The notes under the pieces are model-generated. The model saw nothing but the letters and a program-made list of their open reading frames with translations. It did not search any database and was not told the DNA's origin. Both the position numbers and the translations under genes were made by a program. Source: Actinomycetota bacterium (GTDB taxonomy: Bacteria > Actinomycetota > Humimicrobiia > Humimicrobiales > Humimicrobiaceae). From it: a stretch of DNA of 37,024 bases. Below are positions 7,075 to 16,577 of the stretch, in pieces; within the stretch, counting starts at the first letter, position 1, and each line of letters starts with the position of its first letter. The stretch is from the NCBI GenBank assembly GCA_026392215.1, contig JAPLCN010000143.1, positions 1 through 37,024 on the forward strand. Direction: 5' to 3'.

Positions 7075-7374
7075 TTGTTAGATTTAATCATACTGCATAA
7101 AAATGAAGACTTTATGAAGAAAGAAATATTTAAATTTAAAATTCAGGAAGTTGATTTTATACTTGGAGATAAAGAAGTCGCTTTGGAAATAAAATCGGGT
7201 AAAATGGTTCATGGCATTGAACTTAAAAGCCTTAAAGCACTACAGGAAGACGGACAAACAAAACATTCAGTTGTCGTCTGCTGTGAAAAATATCCCAGAG
7301 AAGTCGGTAATATATCAGTAATTCCCTGGACTATCTTTTTAGAAAAGCTTTGGGCCGGGGATTTTGGTGTTTAA
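7075..7374 (+). pseudogene. C-terminal fragment of a DUF4143-type AAA ATPase
   Basis: Only the last ~85 residues of a family that is normally about 400 residues are present. The fragment IQEVDFILGDKEVALEIKSG is the characteristic restriction-nuclease-like core (E-V-D-F, then E-I-K-S), followed by the helix KSLKALQED and the family's C-terminal ending SVIPWTIFLEKLWAGD. The nominal start is a TTG at 7075; an ATG at 7114 lies inside the domain. No Walker motifs or other upstream parts of the ATPase remain, and the sequence just upstream belongs to the divergent flavin operon. It is almost certainly a remnant left by a deletion or insertion. A small expressed domain is possible but unlikely. Confidence 0.7.
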
Positions 7375-7702
7375 TTTTTCATTTCTGTTATAAAAATATG
7401 GGATTTTGGGTATTTTCTTTTATTTTATCAAGTAAAAGTCATTAGAAAAACCATAATACTATTTGATATTGTAAAATACTATTATTTAGGCTTAAAAAAC
7501 TGGTTATAATTTAATAATTTTCAGGAATATATGATTTTTATATTATTCATTAGATTGCATTGATTTATTTAAAATCAAAATGAAATTGTATTGGTGCCCA
7601 TAAGCATATAAAGTATAATTAAAATAAATATATTAATGTAATGTTTTGGAGATCTTAATTTAAATATTTATAACTAAAGTTTCAAATAAAAAACATATAT
7701 TT
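7375..7702. other. AT-rich intergenic stretch upstream of the glnS promoter, no gene seen
   Basis: I see no open frame with coding character, no RNA gene and no clear repeat between the DUF4143 fragment and the glnS promoter. Confidence 0.4.
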
Positions 7703-7731
7703 TTGACAAGAGTTGTTCAATTCTCTAAAAT
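7703..7731 (+). promoter_or_regulatory. Near-consensus sigma70-type promoter for glnS
   Basis: TTGACA (7703-7708) is followed by a 17-base spacer and TAAAAT (7726-7731). Transcription would begin near 7738, giving a leader of about 35 bases before the glnS ATG. Confidence 0.7.
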
Positions 7732-7772
7732 GTTATTTTTTACTTACTATTTAAATTCTAAAAAGACAATCC

Positions 7773-9452
7773 ATGAGTGATATTAAAGAGAAAACGGACT
7801 TTATAAGAGACATAATCAGCAAAGATCTGGAAAAAGAAGGCAGTAACAGAAAAATTCACACAAGATTTCCGCCTGAACCCAATGGATACCTGCATGTAGG
7901 ACATGCAAAATCTATATGCTTAAATTTTGGACTGGCCGATGAATTTGGTGGTAAATGCAACCTAAGGTTTGACGACACAAACCCGACAAAGGAAGAATCT
8001 GAATACGCGGAATCTATAAAGACAGATATAAAATGGTTGGGATTTGACTGGGAAGATCGGGAATATTATGCTTCTGACTATTTTGAGAAGCTTTATGAGT
8101 TTGCTATAGCGCTGATAAAAAAGGGCAAAGCATACGTTTGTGATCTAAGCGCTGAAGAGATACGGCAGTACAGGGGGACACTCACAACACCGGGAAAAGA
8201 AAGTCCCTGCAGGAGCCGTTCTCAAGAGGAGAACCTGGCGCTACTAAAAGAAATGCGGGACGGTAAATATCCTGACGGTTCAAAGGTGCTGCGGGCAAAA
8301 ATAGATATGTCTTCGCCCAACCTTAATATGCGGGATCCGGTAATGTATCGCATACTGCATAAAAGTCATCACCGCACGGGTAGCAGCTGGTGTATGTATC
8401 CAACATACGACTGGGCACATGGACAATCAGATTCTATTGAAAACATTACACATTCAATATGCACTTTAGAGTTTGAGGACCACCGCCCGCTCTATGATTG
8501 GTTTATTGATCAGCTCGGTATACATCACCCCAGGCAGATAGAGTTTGCCAGACTTAATCTTACATATACCGTAATGAGCAAAAGGATGTTGCTTGAACTG
8601 GTAGAAAAAAAATATGTAAATGGCTGGGATGACCCGCGAATGCCTACCATTTCAGGCATGCGGCGAAGAGGTTACAGCCCCCAGGCAATCCGTAATTTCT
8701 GCTTGCAAATAGGGTTGGCAAAAGCAGAAAGCACAGTAGATATAGCATTTCTGGAACATTTTATAAGAGAAGACTTAAATAAAAAAGCTGCCAGGGTTAT
8801 GGCAGTACTAAATCCTTTGAAGGTTATAATAGATAATTATCCTGATAGCAAGGAAGAAGAACTTACGGCGGTAAATAATCCGGAAGACCCTTGTGCAGGC
8901 ACAAGAAAAGTACCTTTTTCAAAAATTTTATACATAGAGAGAGAAGACTTTATTGAGGACCCGCCTAAAAAATTTTACAGGCTGGCTCCTGGAAGAGAAG
9001 TGCGGCTAAGGTATGCCTATTTTATAAAGTGTGTTGACGCAGTCAAAGACAGCGATGGCAGTATTTTAGAACTTCATTGCACATATGACCCAGCCACCAG
9101 GGGAGGAGATGCACCTGACGGAAGAAAGGTAAAAGCAACTCTTCACTGGGTTTCTGCCAAACACTCAATACCGGCAGAAGTCAGATTGTTTGGCCACCTT
9201 TTTATAAAAGAAAATCCTCTTAAATTAGAAGAAGGCAGTGATTTTAAAGAAAATTTAAGTCCGCATTCATCGCAGGTAGTTAAGGACGTGAGGCTTGAAC
9301 CGTCTCTTTACGGAGCAAAACCAGGAAACATTTATCAATTTGAAAGGTTAGGATATTTCTGCGTCGATTCTGACACCACAAATGGGAAAATTGTATTTAA
9401 CAGAACTGTAACCTTAAAAGATGAGTGGGCGAAGATAAGAACAGCCACATAA
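7773..9452 (+). CDS. glnS: Glutaminyl-tRNA synthetase
   Basis: Charges tRNA-Gln with glutamine at the expense of ATP in the cytoplasm. The protein has 559 residues, the usual length for bacterial GlnRS (E. coli about 554). The class I signatures are intact: the HIGH-type motif as HVGH within [15 protein letters not shown] (~33-47) and the KMSKS-type motif as MSKR (268-271). The catalytic domain is followed by the two-barrel anticodon-binding region, with conserved blocks such as [20 protein letters not shown]. Many anaerobic bacteria lack GlnRS and use GatCAB amidation instead, so its presence is informative about the lineage. The ATG has only a weak ribosome-binding site but a strong promoter just upstream. 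It appears to be a single-gene transcript. Confidence 0.97.
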   Translation: MSDIKEKTDFIRDIISKDLEKEGSNRKIHTRFPPEPNGYLHVGHAKSICLNFGLADEFGGKCNLRFDDTNPTKEESEYAESIKTDIKWLGFDWEDREYYASDYFEKLYEFAIALIKKGKAYVCDLSAEEIRQYRGTLTTPGKESPCRSRSQEENLALLKEMRDGKYPDGSKVLRAKIDMSSPNLNMRDPVMYRILHKSHHRTGSSWCMYPTYDWAHGQSDSIENITHSICTLEFEDHRPLYDWFIDQLGIHHPRQIEFARLNLTYTVMSKRMLLELVEKKYVNGWDDPRMPTISGMRRRGYSPQAIRNFCLQIGLAKAESTVDIAFLEHFIREDLNKKAARVMAVLNPLKVIIDNYPDSKEEELTAVNNPEDPCAGTRKVPFSKILYIEREDFIEDPPKKFYRLAPGREVRLRYAYFIKCVDAVKDSDGSILELHCTYDPATRGGDAPDGRKVKATLHWVSAKHSIPAEVRLFGHLFIKENPLKLEEGSDFKENLSPHSSQVVKDVRLEPSLYGAKPGNIYQFERLGYFCVDSDTTNGKIVFNRTVTLKDEWAKIRTAT

Positions 9453-9638
9453 ACCACTCGCCTGTCTAAAGAAATAGGGATTTTACAATAAAAAAGCGTT
9501 ATGGAAAAGTACCATTGTTCGCTTGGGTATTTAATATTTCAGGTTAATTTAATTAAAATCTTTTTGAAATAAATTAATGATATATTGCTGTTTAAAGTTA
9601 TTTTCATAAGTAAATAAAAGAGCAGAAGGATAGATTCC

Positions 9639-10364
9639 ATGAAGAAAAAAGACATTACACAGAACGCAGACCGTGATTTGTTTAAGACACAAGTGCCTGT
9701 AAAATCTGATTTTGTAGATACAGATCCATGGCGGGTTCTTCGAATACAAGGTGAGTTTGTCGAGGGATTTGACACACTGGCTAAAGTTGGACCCTGCATT
9801 TCCGTTTTTGGATCAGCCCGCACCTTACCCGGTGATGACTACTATAAAGCTGCAGAAAAAACAGCGGCGCTTCTTGCAAAAAGCGGTTTTGGCATAATTA
9901 CCGGAGGCGGCCCCGGAATAATGGAAGCAGCAAATAAAGGGGCATATGAAGCCGGTGGGTTATCCATAGGCTGCAATATTGAACTGCCATTTGAGCAGGA
10001 AGCAAATAAATATCAGAATATATCATTGAAATTTCACTACTTCTTTGTAAGGAAGATGCTTTTCGTTAAATATTCAATAGGCTATGTTATTTTCCCTGGA
10101 GGCTATGGCACTCTGGATGAACTTTTCGAATCTTTAACTTTGTCCCAGACAAATAAGATAATGCATTTCCCGATAGTCCTGTACGGCACTCCTTACTGGA
10201 AAGGAATCTGCGAATGGATAGATGAAGTACTGCTTAAAAGGCACGCAACCATCAGCCCGGAAGACACGAAACTTTATAAAGTGGTAAACGATCCGCAGGA
10301 AGCAGTAGATTATGCTTTGAAAATCATTAAAAGGGATAACTTTATTTCAAAATCGTGCCGTTAA
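9639..10364 (+). CDS. LOG-family (TIGR00730) nucleotide phosphoribohydrolase-like protein
   Basis: A 241-residue cytoplasmic Rossmann-like protein of the LOG / lysine-decarboxylase-like family. Characterised members cleave nucleoside 5'-monophosphates or cytokinin ribotides to free base plus ribose 5-phosphate. The two diagnostic motifs are present: GGGPGIMEA (~89-97) and PGGYGTLDE (~153-161). A ~45-residue N-terminal extension precedes the core (FGSARTLPG), as in the longer bacterial subgroup. GAAGGA lies 9 bases before the ATG. The gene converges on the HNH/ParB-like gene and follows glnS after about 190 bases. The family call is sure. The older label lysine decarboxylase should not be used, and the physiological substrate is unknown. 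Confidence 0.9.
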   Translation: MKKKDITQNADRDLFKTQVPVKSDFVDTDPWRVLRIQGEFVEGFDTLAKVGPCISVFGSARTLPGDDYYKAAEKTAALLAKSGFGIITGGGPGIMEAANKGAYEAGGLSIGCNIELPFEQEANKYQNISLKFHYFFVRKMLFVKYSIGYVIFPGGYGTLDELFESLTLSQTNKIMHFPIVLYGTPYWKGICEWIDEVLLKRHATISPEDTKLYKVVNDPQEAVDYALKIIKRDNFISKSCR

Positions 10365-10461
10365 TTATTCATGGCTTCAATTTTTAATAATCTTACGTAC
10401 CCTGTCCATTGCAATTTCAAGAATGATGCTGCATCTGGTTTAGATTAGAGCAGCCAAATGT

Positions 10462-11970
10462 TTAGTCAACAAAGTTATCTGCATCAAGTCCGGAGCGGCT
10501 TAGCATTTCGTTTACGCTTATACCTCTTCTTGAGAGATATTTTCTCACCTGACTTTTATTTGACAGTCTCAACATGTTGTAATTTTCTTCAGAGTCGTCC
10601 TGCCATACTCTTCGCTCAAACATAAGAGCTATACAGTTTTCGATGTTTTCCCATTTGTCTTCGCTTATTTCTCTAAGGAAAATTTCTTTTCTCTCATTTT
10701 CATCAAAGAGCTCCAGAATAGTCGCAATTACATCTTTTAAAATACCTGCCCAAGCCTTAAATGAACCAGATAAATAAATCCTTTCAGATATTTTATGGTT
10801 TTCGTCATTTTTATCAGGATCCCATTTATCTTTTAAAGTATATTCAGTAATAATATTTAGAAGCTTTACAACATTTTTTCGCTCAAATTCTCTCAATCTG
10901 TCAGATTCTTCAATATCAATATCCAGAGGAGGCGTGGCAATAAATTTTTTGAAGATGGTTTGTTTTAGCCTGTTCGTGGTTATTGGTTTTTTGTTTGTTG
11001 AACTGTATTCCTCTATATATTTTATAATTGAATTTTTCTTATCCTCAATTATACTGTCGTAAATATTGCTATCGATCATGTTGATTGCTGCAGATTTTTT
11101 CTTGCCCTTGTTTATTAAAAAAGCAACGAAACCTGATTCAGATTTTGTTCCTTTTTGAGCCATATATTCTTTCCACTCTTCTGCGAATATGCTTGCCCAT
11201 TTGTTAATAAGGACAGATGTGAAGAATGGCATCTGCCTTAATTTATCATGTGCCACAAGGTTTGTTTCTTTAAGCAGTTTTATGTTTGGCTCCACATAAA
11301 CCTTACATTCAATTTCTTTTCTGTCTGCCCAGATCTGGGCAGCAGCTTTATGCTGGCCGTCAAAAAGAAGAATCTTATTTTCAGTCAGGCGGCAAACTGA
11401 TGGAGTAAGCTGGCTGTTTACAAGCAGGTGCCTGTAAAGTTCCCAAAGCCTGTCCATTTCAAGAGGCCTGGGCTGAAGCTCTTCGTCATTATGTATATAT
11501 TCAACCGGAAGAACAATATAAAAATATTTAAAACCGGTTGAAGGGCAGGTAGATAACGGAAATGCTCTTGCTTCATTGCTGTTTTCAAGAGTTATTTTAA
11601 TTTCGCTGTCTGCTTTACTTAACTCTGCCTTCAGATGTTTTCCGTAATTATTTTCATGGAGTTTTAATTTAAGAACGTCATTTAATTTTTTTAGCCCGTT
11701 TCCTTTGAAGAATTTCTCCATTTCCAAAATTGAGCTATATTCAGTAAGAGATAATTCACCCATTTCCTTATGATGCTTTTTGCAGACAGCAATAAAATTT
11801 GACCAGTCAAACTTATCCTGGAAAGTCAGTGGCTTTATATGATGGAACTGGATTTCTGATTTATTATTTATTGGTTTCTTATCGATTGCGCAAATCAATT
11901 TATTATTAACAGTGTTATTTGAAATGATTATTTTTTTATCTTTAGCAGAAGGCTCCGGGTGTGCTGACAT
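10462..11970 (-). CDS. HNH-like zinc domain plus ParB/Srx-like (DGQHK) domain protein, unknown function
   Basis: A 502-residue soluble protein with two recognisable parts. Residues ~25-70 resemble an HNH nuclease: C27, then FHHIKPL (H43, H44), N58, and CKKHH (C63, H66, H67). The second cysteine of the usual first CxxC pair is absent (CAID). Residues ~150-225 look like a ParB N-terminal/sulfiredoxin-like domain, with LLFDGQHKAAAQIW (~201-214) as the signature loop; related DGQHR domains occur in DndB-type DNA-modification proteins. The C-terminal ~270 residues are helical, charged and unassigned. GGAGG sits 7 bases before the ATG. It stands alone, facing the LOG gene and with a flavodoxin remnant behind it. 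A role in DNA transactions or defence is possible; no partner genes support it here. Confidence 0.65.
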   Translation of the reverse strand: MSAHPEPSAKDKKIIISNNTVNNKLICAIDKKPINNKSEIQFHHIKPLTFQDKFDWSNFIAVCKKHHKEMGELSLTEYSSILEMEKFFKGNGLKKLNDVLKLKLHENNYGKHLKAELSKADSEIKITLENSNEARAFPLSTCPSTGFKYFYIVLPVEYIHNDEELQPRPLEMDRLWELYRHLLVNSQLTPSVCRLTENKILLFDGQHKAAAQIWADRKEIECKVYVEPNIKLLKETNLVAHDKLRQMPFFTSVLINKWASIFAEEWKEYMAQKGTKSESGFVAFLINKGKKKSAAINMIDSNIYDSIIEDKKNSIIKYIEEYSSTNKKPITTNRLKQTIFKKFIATPPLDIDIEESDRLREFERKNVVKLLNIITEYTLKDKWDPDKNDENHKISERIYLSGSFKAWAGILKDVIATILELFDENERKEIFLREISEDKWENIENCIALMFERRVWQDDSEENYNMLRLSNKSQVRKYLSRRGISVNEMLSRSGLDADNFVD

Positions 11971-12020
11971 TCTTAACCTCCAAAAAACAGTTTATTTTTA
12001 TTAATAAATATATGAAAATT

Positions 12021-12050
12021 ATAGTATTTAATATCGATAATCAAAAGCAA
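12021..12050 (-). promoter_or_regulatory. Possible promoter of the HNH/ParB-like gene
   Basis: On the minus strand TTGCTT (12050-12045) and TACTAT (12026-12021) are separated by 18 bases. Transcription would begin near 12014, about 45 bases before the ATG. The region is AT-rich, so chance matches are likely. Confidence 0.35.
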
Positions 12051-12102
12051 GTTTAGCTTATTTTAATAAAAATAATAAAAAAAAATAAAAGAAGGGCAGC
12101 CA

Positions 12103-12219
12103 ATGAAAATAAATATAATTTATGAATCAAAAATTTGGCAACGATAAAAATGTGTTGAGAAATTAAAGGAAATCCTGGAAGGCAGAGGACAGGAAGTAAA
12201 AATATTTTTTAATTTTTAA
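12103..12219 (+). pseudogene. Broken N-terminal fragment of a flavodoxin-like gene
   Basis: AGAAGGG precedes an ATG at 12103. The frame reads MKINIIYESK, then IWQR and a stop, then in the same frame KCVEKLKEILEGRGQEVKIF and a stop at 12217-12219. This is the first beta strand, phosphate-loop region, first helix and second strand of a flavodoxin. Removing one A from the run near 12129-12133 and adding one to the run near 12146-12150 restores a normal loop (ESKFGNDKKCVEK). So two opposite one-base indels in A-runs surround the internal stop. Only ~35 of the usual ~140 codons remain. It is non-functional as it stands. Confidence 0.7.
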
Positions 12220-12296
12220 AATTAAAGCTATAATATGCATTTAATTTTACTAATTTTACCATTTTGAACAAACTGAAGCTGCAAGTTTAATTTTTT

Positions 12297-14603
12297 ATGG
12301 AAAAATTTAAAGCTTTTTTTAAGAATATAGCAGGTATTTTTAACAGCATAATAAGCAGAGCTCAATTCTATATTGATGAGCAGGGAAGAATTGAGGGAGA
12401 TTTTGAGCAGAATTACTGGCATATCAATAATAGCTTCGTAAGAGACAAACTTCATATTAAAAAAATAAATATCAACAAAGTAACAACAATAATAGTATTT
12501 GTATTAATCTATTTTGCAATATGTGTTGTTTTCAGGCCATGGCTGATTTTCAGTTTGACAACTACAGCAGGAGGAGATACCGGGACCCATCATTATGCGG
12601 TTAAGTTTATGATTGACAACCTGCTGCCAGAGTTCAGGGTTACCGGCTGGTCTAATGGCTGGTATGCTGGTATGCCGATTCTTCAGTTTTACTTCCCGCT
12701 TCCTTATCTGATGATTGCTATTTTAAGCAAAATCATTCCTTATAATATTGCTTTTAAGGTTATTACTGTTCTGGGATCTTTTATTCTGCCGGCTTGCGCT
12801 TATTGGATGACTAAGCTTTTAAGGTTTAAATATCCGTATCCGTTATTAAGCGCGCTTGGAGCGACCTTATTTTTATTTATTGAAAGCTTTTCAATTTATG
12901 GGGGAAATTTCTTAAGTACTCTTGCTGGGGAATTCGGGTATTCTTTCAGCTTTGCGCTTGGTTTTTTATTTATAGGAACCATGCATCTTGCATTGGAACG
13001 GGAAGCAAAATTCAATTGGCTTTTTGTTTTAAACTGTTTTATTTTGATGGCGGTGGCTCTTTCCCATGTCCTGACAACAATATGCCTGCTTTTAATGCTG
13101 CCATGGCTGCTGCTTGAAAACAGGAAAGGCAGAAACGTCTGGTATATGATTTCAGTATTTGCGCTGGGATTTTTTCTGACGGCCTTCTGGAGTGTCCCTT
13201 TTGCCCTCAAACTTAAATACACACCCAATATGGGGTGGCAGAATTTAAAGAATTTTAAGCCTCTGGTTCCAATGGAAATGATTCCTGCTGTTGTGCTGGC
13301 CGTGATAGGAATAATAATTTACATAGCCGTAATTACCAGAAGAGATGATAAAAGAAACATAATGCTGACAATTTCATATCTTCTTCTGAATTTAGCATTT
13401 TTTATCCCCAGCGGAGGCAGGATATGGAATGCAAGGCTGCTTCCATACATTTATATTATTGACTTGCTGCTTGCCGGATATACATTGTTTATTTTGTTCG
13501 GGATCCTGATGATATGGCTTCGCAAGTATAAAATTTCCGTAAGCAAAATTGTGGCAATAATATTTGTACCCTTAATTGCTTTTGGAGTTTTCGCAGTAAG
13601 GCTTCCCATGCAGCCAAAAGCTGCAGGATGGGCAACATATAACTATTCAGGTTATGAGAAAAAGCCTTACTGGAAAATTTACAGTTTGATGATGGGTTAT
13701 ATTAATTCAAAGCCGGAAGGCAGATGGATGATTGAACAAAACCATGATGCTCTTGAAAAACTGGGGACAACAAGAGCTTTTGAGCTTATCCCTTATTGGA
13801 CAAAAAGTGCAACAATGGAAGGACTGCTTGTTGAAGGCGCTTTTACATCCCCATTTCATTTTACAGAACAGGCTTTGATTTCAAAAAGCCCAAGCAATGC
13901 AATTCCAGGGTTAAAACTCCCGCCTTTAAATGTTAAACTTGGGGTTGAGAATCTTAAAATGATGAACATCAGATATATGATTGCAAGCTCACCTGAAGTT
14001 CAGGCCGAGCTTGATAAAAATCCTGATGCAGAGCTAATGGCGAAATTTGATGTTTTTAATTTTTACGAGATAAACACAACAAATAAATATGTCGAGATAT
14101 TAAAAAATATTCCCGTCAAAGTTAAAACAGAAAAATGGTATGACGCAATACTCCCCTGGTTTAAATATGATGATCCTGACAGAGCATTCATCATCTGGGA
14201 TCAGGGAGAAAAAGGGCTGGAAAACTTTAAATTAATATCCCCGGATGCAGTAACCAAAGTTGAGAAAATCTCAATTAAAACTGACGGGGAAGTGCTAAAA
14301 GAGCATGTTGAAAATGAAAAAATAACTTTTAAGACTACCGCAATTGGAGTTCCGCACCTTATAAAAATATCTTATTTCCCTAATTGGAAAGCTATTGGAG
14401 CAGACGGTCCATATGCAATTTCTCCATCGTTTATGATGGTGATTCCAAGACAGGAAAATGTAACTTTGTATTATGGCTCAACAAAAGAAGATGTTATTGC
14501 CAGAACTTTTACTCAAGCTACGTGGGTATTTTTAATCGTACTGCTGATTGTTGATGGAACAAAGTTTATTCTTGCAATCAGAAAAAGTAAGAAAATAAAA
14601 TAA
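12297..14603 (+). CDS. Large polytopic membrane protein, GT-C-like (6-pyruvoyl-tetrahydropterin synthase-related membrane family)
   Basis: A 768-residue protein with a hydrophilic start (~1-60), about 11-12 membrane segments (~62-435) and an external-looking C-terminal region (~440-740) closed by one more helix. After the first helix comes a loop with GGDTGTHHY (~92-100), then GWSNGWYAGMPILQFYFPLP. This arrangement of acidic and histidine residues in the first loop is typical of GT-C type glycosyltransferases that use lipid-linked sugars. Database entries for such proteins often carry the name 6-pyruvoyl-tetrahydropterin synthase-related, which does not imply pterin chemistry. The start ATG has no obvious ribosome-binding site. 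The gene stands alone on its strand, with a convergent cupin gene 12 bases after its stop. A role in cell-surface glycan assembly is inferred only. Confidence 0.65.
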   Translation: MEKFKAFFKNIAGIFNSIISRAQFYIDEQGRIEGDFEQNYWHINNSFVRDKLHIKKININKVTTIIVFVLIYFAICVVFRPWLIFSLTTTAGGDTGTHHYAVKFMIDNLLPEFRVTGWSNGWYAGMPILQFYFPLPYLMIAILSKIIPYNIAFKVITVLGSFILPACAYWMTKLLRFKYPYPLLSALGATLFLFIESFSIYGGNFLSTLAGEFGYSFSFALGFLFIGTMHLALEREAKFNWLFVLNCFILMAVALSHVLTTICLLLMLPWLLLENRKGRNVWYMISVFALGFFLTAFWSVPFALKLKYTPNMGWQNLKNFKPLVPMEMIPAVVLAVIGIIIYIAVITRRDDKRNIMLTISYLLLNLAFFIPSGGRIWNARLLPYIYIIDLLLAGYTLFILFGILMIWLRKYKISVSKIVAIIFVPLIAFGVFAVRLPMQPKAAGWATYNYSGYEKKPYWKIYSLMMGYINSKPEGRWMIEQNHDALEKLGTTRAFELIPYWTKSATMEGLLVEGAFTSPFHFTEQALISKSPSNAIPGLKLPPLNVKLGVENLKMMNIRYMIASSPEVQAELDKNPDAELMAKFDVFNFYEINTTNKYVEILKNIPVKVKTEKWYDAILPWFKYDDPDRAFIIWDQGEKGLENFKLISPDAVTKVEKISIKTDGEVLKEHVENEKITFKTTAIGVPHLIKISYFPNWKAIGADGPYAISPSFMMVIPRQENVTLYYGSTKEDVIARTFTQATWVFLIVLLIVDGTKFILAIRKSKKIK

Positions 14604-14615
14604 AATTTATATATT

Positions 14616-14981
14616 TTAATAATCAATATTAATTTCTCCGCCAAAAACGAAAAATATCCGAATCCTGCTGTTATTACCTGTTATTATTGAGTGCTCTATA
14701 TTTTTAGGCACATAAAGAAAATCTCCCTTTTTAACATGGTAGATTGTTCCCCCAACTTCAACGACGCCTTTGCCAGCAAGAACATACAGAGACTCTCCGA
14801 CATTATGTGAATGTGAAAGAGAAGTTTTATCTTTATCAAATTCCACAATTCCCAGGCTTAAATTTTTTGTATTGACAAAGCCTTGAGAACCGAATGCAAA
14901 TCTTACCCATCTGTCTTCAAAGATTTTTTTCTCTATATCATTTTCGTTGAACTTTTCAGGTTTTAAATCTTCAGTTTCCAT
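14616..14981 (-). CDS. Single-domain cupin protein
   Basis: A 121-residue cytoplasmic cupin. Cupin motif 1 is HSHNVGESLYVLAGKG (~57-72), with likely metal ligands H57, H59 and E63. Motif 2 is GDFLYVPKNIEHSI (~86-99), with H97. Small cupins of this kind bind a metal and act as sugar or amino-acid isomerases, dioxygenases or sensors, and the sequence does not choose among these. The gene converges on the GT-C-like gene, with only 12 bases between stops. The 295 bases upstream, to the LVIVD gene, show nothing beyond AT-rich sequence. Confidence 0.82.
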   Translation of the reverse strand: METEDLKPEKFNENDIEKKIFEDRWVRFAFGSQGFVNTKNLSLGIVEFDKDKTSLSHSHNVGESLYVLAGKGVVEVGGTIYHVKKGDFLYVPKNIEHSIITGNNSRIRIFFVFGGEINIDY

Positions 14982-15276
14982 CTGATTTCCCTCTAAAAAC
15001 AGTAATAAAAATTTGTGCTATATTTTGCTATATTTTATCAAAAAAGAAATAAATATGATAATTATTTTAAAATATGACTGTGATTTAAGACACTATCGCA
15101 TTAAAAATATTAGTTTAGCCCAAAATAATCAACCATTTTATAAATTTCCAGAGATAAAAAATTAATTTGTGGAAATATGAAGAATTGTCTTGCATAAAAT
15201 TAATAATTAGTGAAAAAAATCAAAAAATTTATTATTATTACTAATATATTCATAAAAATTTATAAAAATAATTTAA

Positions 15277-16500
15277 ATGAAAAAAGAAAATATTTTAAAG
15301 CTGGTAAAAATATCCACTCTGGCAGTTTTAATCTTAATAATATTAAACATATTCACCTTTCCGATTTATGGACAGGAAGCAGATAAGGGATTCCTGAAAT
15401 TCATATCAGTAATTCAGGGTGCTGGGGCTCCTGATTTCCTTAAAGGGGCCAGTGATGTTTTTGTAAGCGGGACAAAAGCTTATATTGCAGCATCCGGAGA
15501 TAATGCCATGACAATTGTTGATATTTCAGATCCTAAGGCTCCAAGGTTTGAAGGTTCAGTTAGCGGAGCCGGAGATCCAAACTATTTAGGAGGCATTTCA
15601 AAGCTATTTGTTGCCGGAAAATATTGTTTTGCAGTCAGTTACAATGATGATGCTTTTGTTGTAATTGATTGTACTGATACGAAGGCACCAAAAATTAAAG
15701 CAGTGATAAAAGGAGCAGGAAGCCCTAATTATTTAAAGGGCGCAAAAGATGTTTTTGTTGAAGGCAAATATGCTTATGTAGTTTCTGCACTTGATAATGC
15801 CCTTGTTATGATTAATATATCAAGTCCCTCGACTCCTAAAGTAGAGGGTGCAATCAGTGGAGCAGGCAGCGGCAAATATCTTGGCGGTGCAAGTGGTATT
15901 TTTGAGAAAGATGGATGGGCTTACGTTGCGAGCGCCAAAGATAATGCATTGGTAATTTTTAACACGGGGAATCCTGCAAAGATAGAATTTGCGGGAGCAA
16001 TAAGCGGAGCCGGAACCCCAAATTATCTTGGAGGGGCTAAAAGTGTATTTTTAAAAGGTAATATTGCTTATGTAGCAAGTTCTGCAGACAACGCACTTTC
16101 TGTTATTAATATTAATGATCCCCATCATCCTTCACTTGAAGATGTAATAAAAGGAACAGGAGTTCAGAATTATCTCCAAAGTCCGCAGACGGTTTTTGTA
16201 AGAGAGAATAATGTTTTTGTCATTTCTGAAAAAAGTAATTCTCTGGCTGCTTTCGATATTTCTAATCCTTCCAAACCCAAGCTGATTTCTTCTCTGCAGG
16301 GGATGGGAAGCCCTAATTTTCTTGGGAAACCTGCAGGATTATTTGTAAGCGGTAAATATGTGTTTGTAACAACGTCAGGGGACAATTCACTTTCTATCTT
16401 TGAAACAAATATAGGAATAAGCGGAAATGAAAACACCACCAGTGAGAATGTAACAAGTCTTAGGAAGTGGCTAAGAATTCATAATCCTTATTCAATCTGA
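15277..16500 (+). CDS. Secreted seven-bladed LVIVD-type beta-propeller protein
   Basis: A 407-residue exported protein. Residues 1-~33 form a signal peptide: KKENILKLVK, a hydrophobic core, then a cleavage region near IYGQEA. The rest is a tandem repeat of exactly 49 residues, seven times. The GAG-type turn falls at residues 48, 97, 146, 195, 244, 293 and 342. Each unit follows the pattern GAG-x-P-N-Y-L-x-G-A, VFV-x-G-x-YAYVAS, DNAL-x-V-x-(N/D)-IS-x-P-x-x-P-K, as in LVIVD repeats. Seven units predict a closed beta-propeller outside the cytoplasmic membrane. A 40-residue tail ends SLRKWLRIHNPYSI. No membrane anchor or enzyme motif is seen. Ligand or adhesion roles are guesses. Confidence 0.88.
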   Translation: MKKENILKLVKISTLAVLILIILNIFTFPIYGQEADKGFLKFISVIQGAGAPDFLKGASDVFVSGTKAYIAASGDNAMTIVDISDPKAPRFEGSVSGAGDPNYLGGISKLFVAGKYCFAVSYNDDAFVVIDCTDTKAPKIKAVIKGAGSPNYLKGAKDVFVEGKYAYVVSALDNALVMINISSPSTPKVEGAISGAGSGKYLGGASGIFEKDGWAYVASAKDNALVIFNTGNPAKIEFAGAISGAGTPNYLGGAKSVFLKGNIAYVASSADNALSVININDPHHPSLEDVIKGTGVQNYLQSPQTVFVRENNVFVISEKSNSLAAFDISNPSKPKLISSLQGMGSPNFLGKPAGLFVSGKYVFVTTSGDNSLSIFETNIGISGNENTTSENVTSLRKWLRIHNPYSI

Positions 16501-16577
16501 TTACTTTAAAAAATTCATCTACCATGTATTTTTTACATATAAATATTAATTTTTTTATATCTATCCTGTTTGGTTAA

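Noticed and set aside
15000-15276. AT-rich spacer before the LVIVD gene with a short direct repeat (TTTTGCTATATTTT-like)
   Set aside because: The repeat has only two imperfect short units and no spacer pattern, so it is not a CRISPR array or iteron cluster. Nothing else is seen there.
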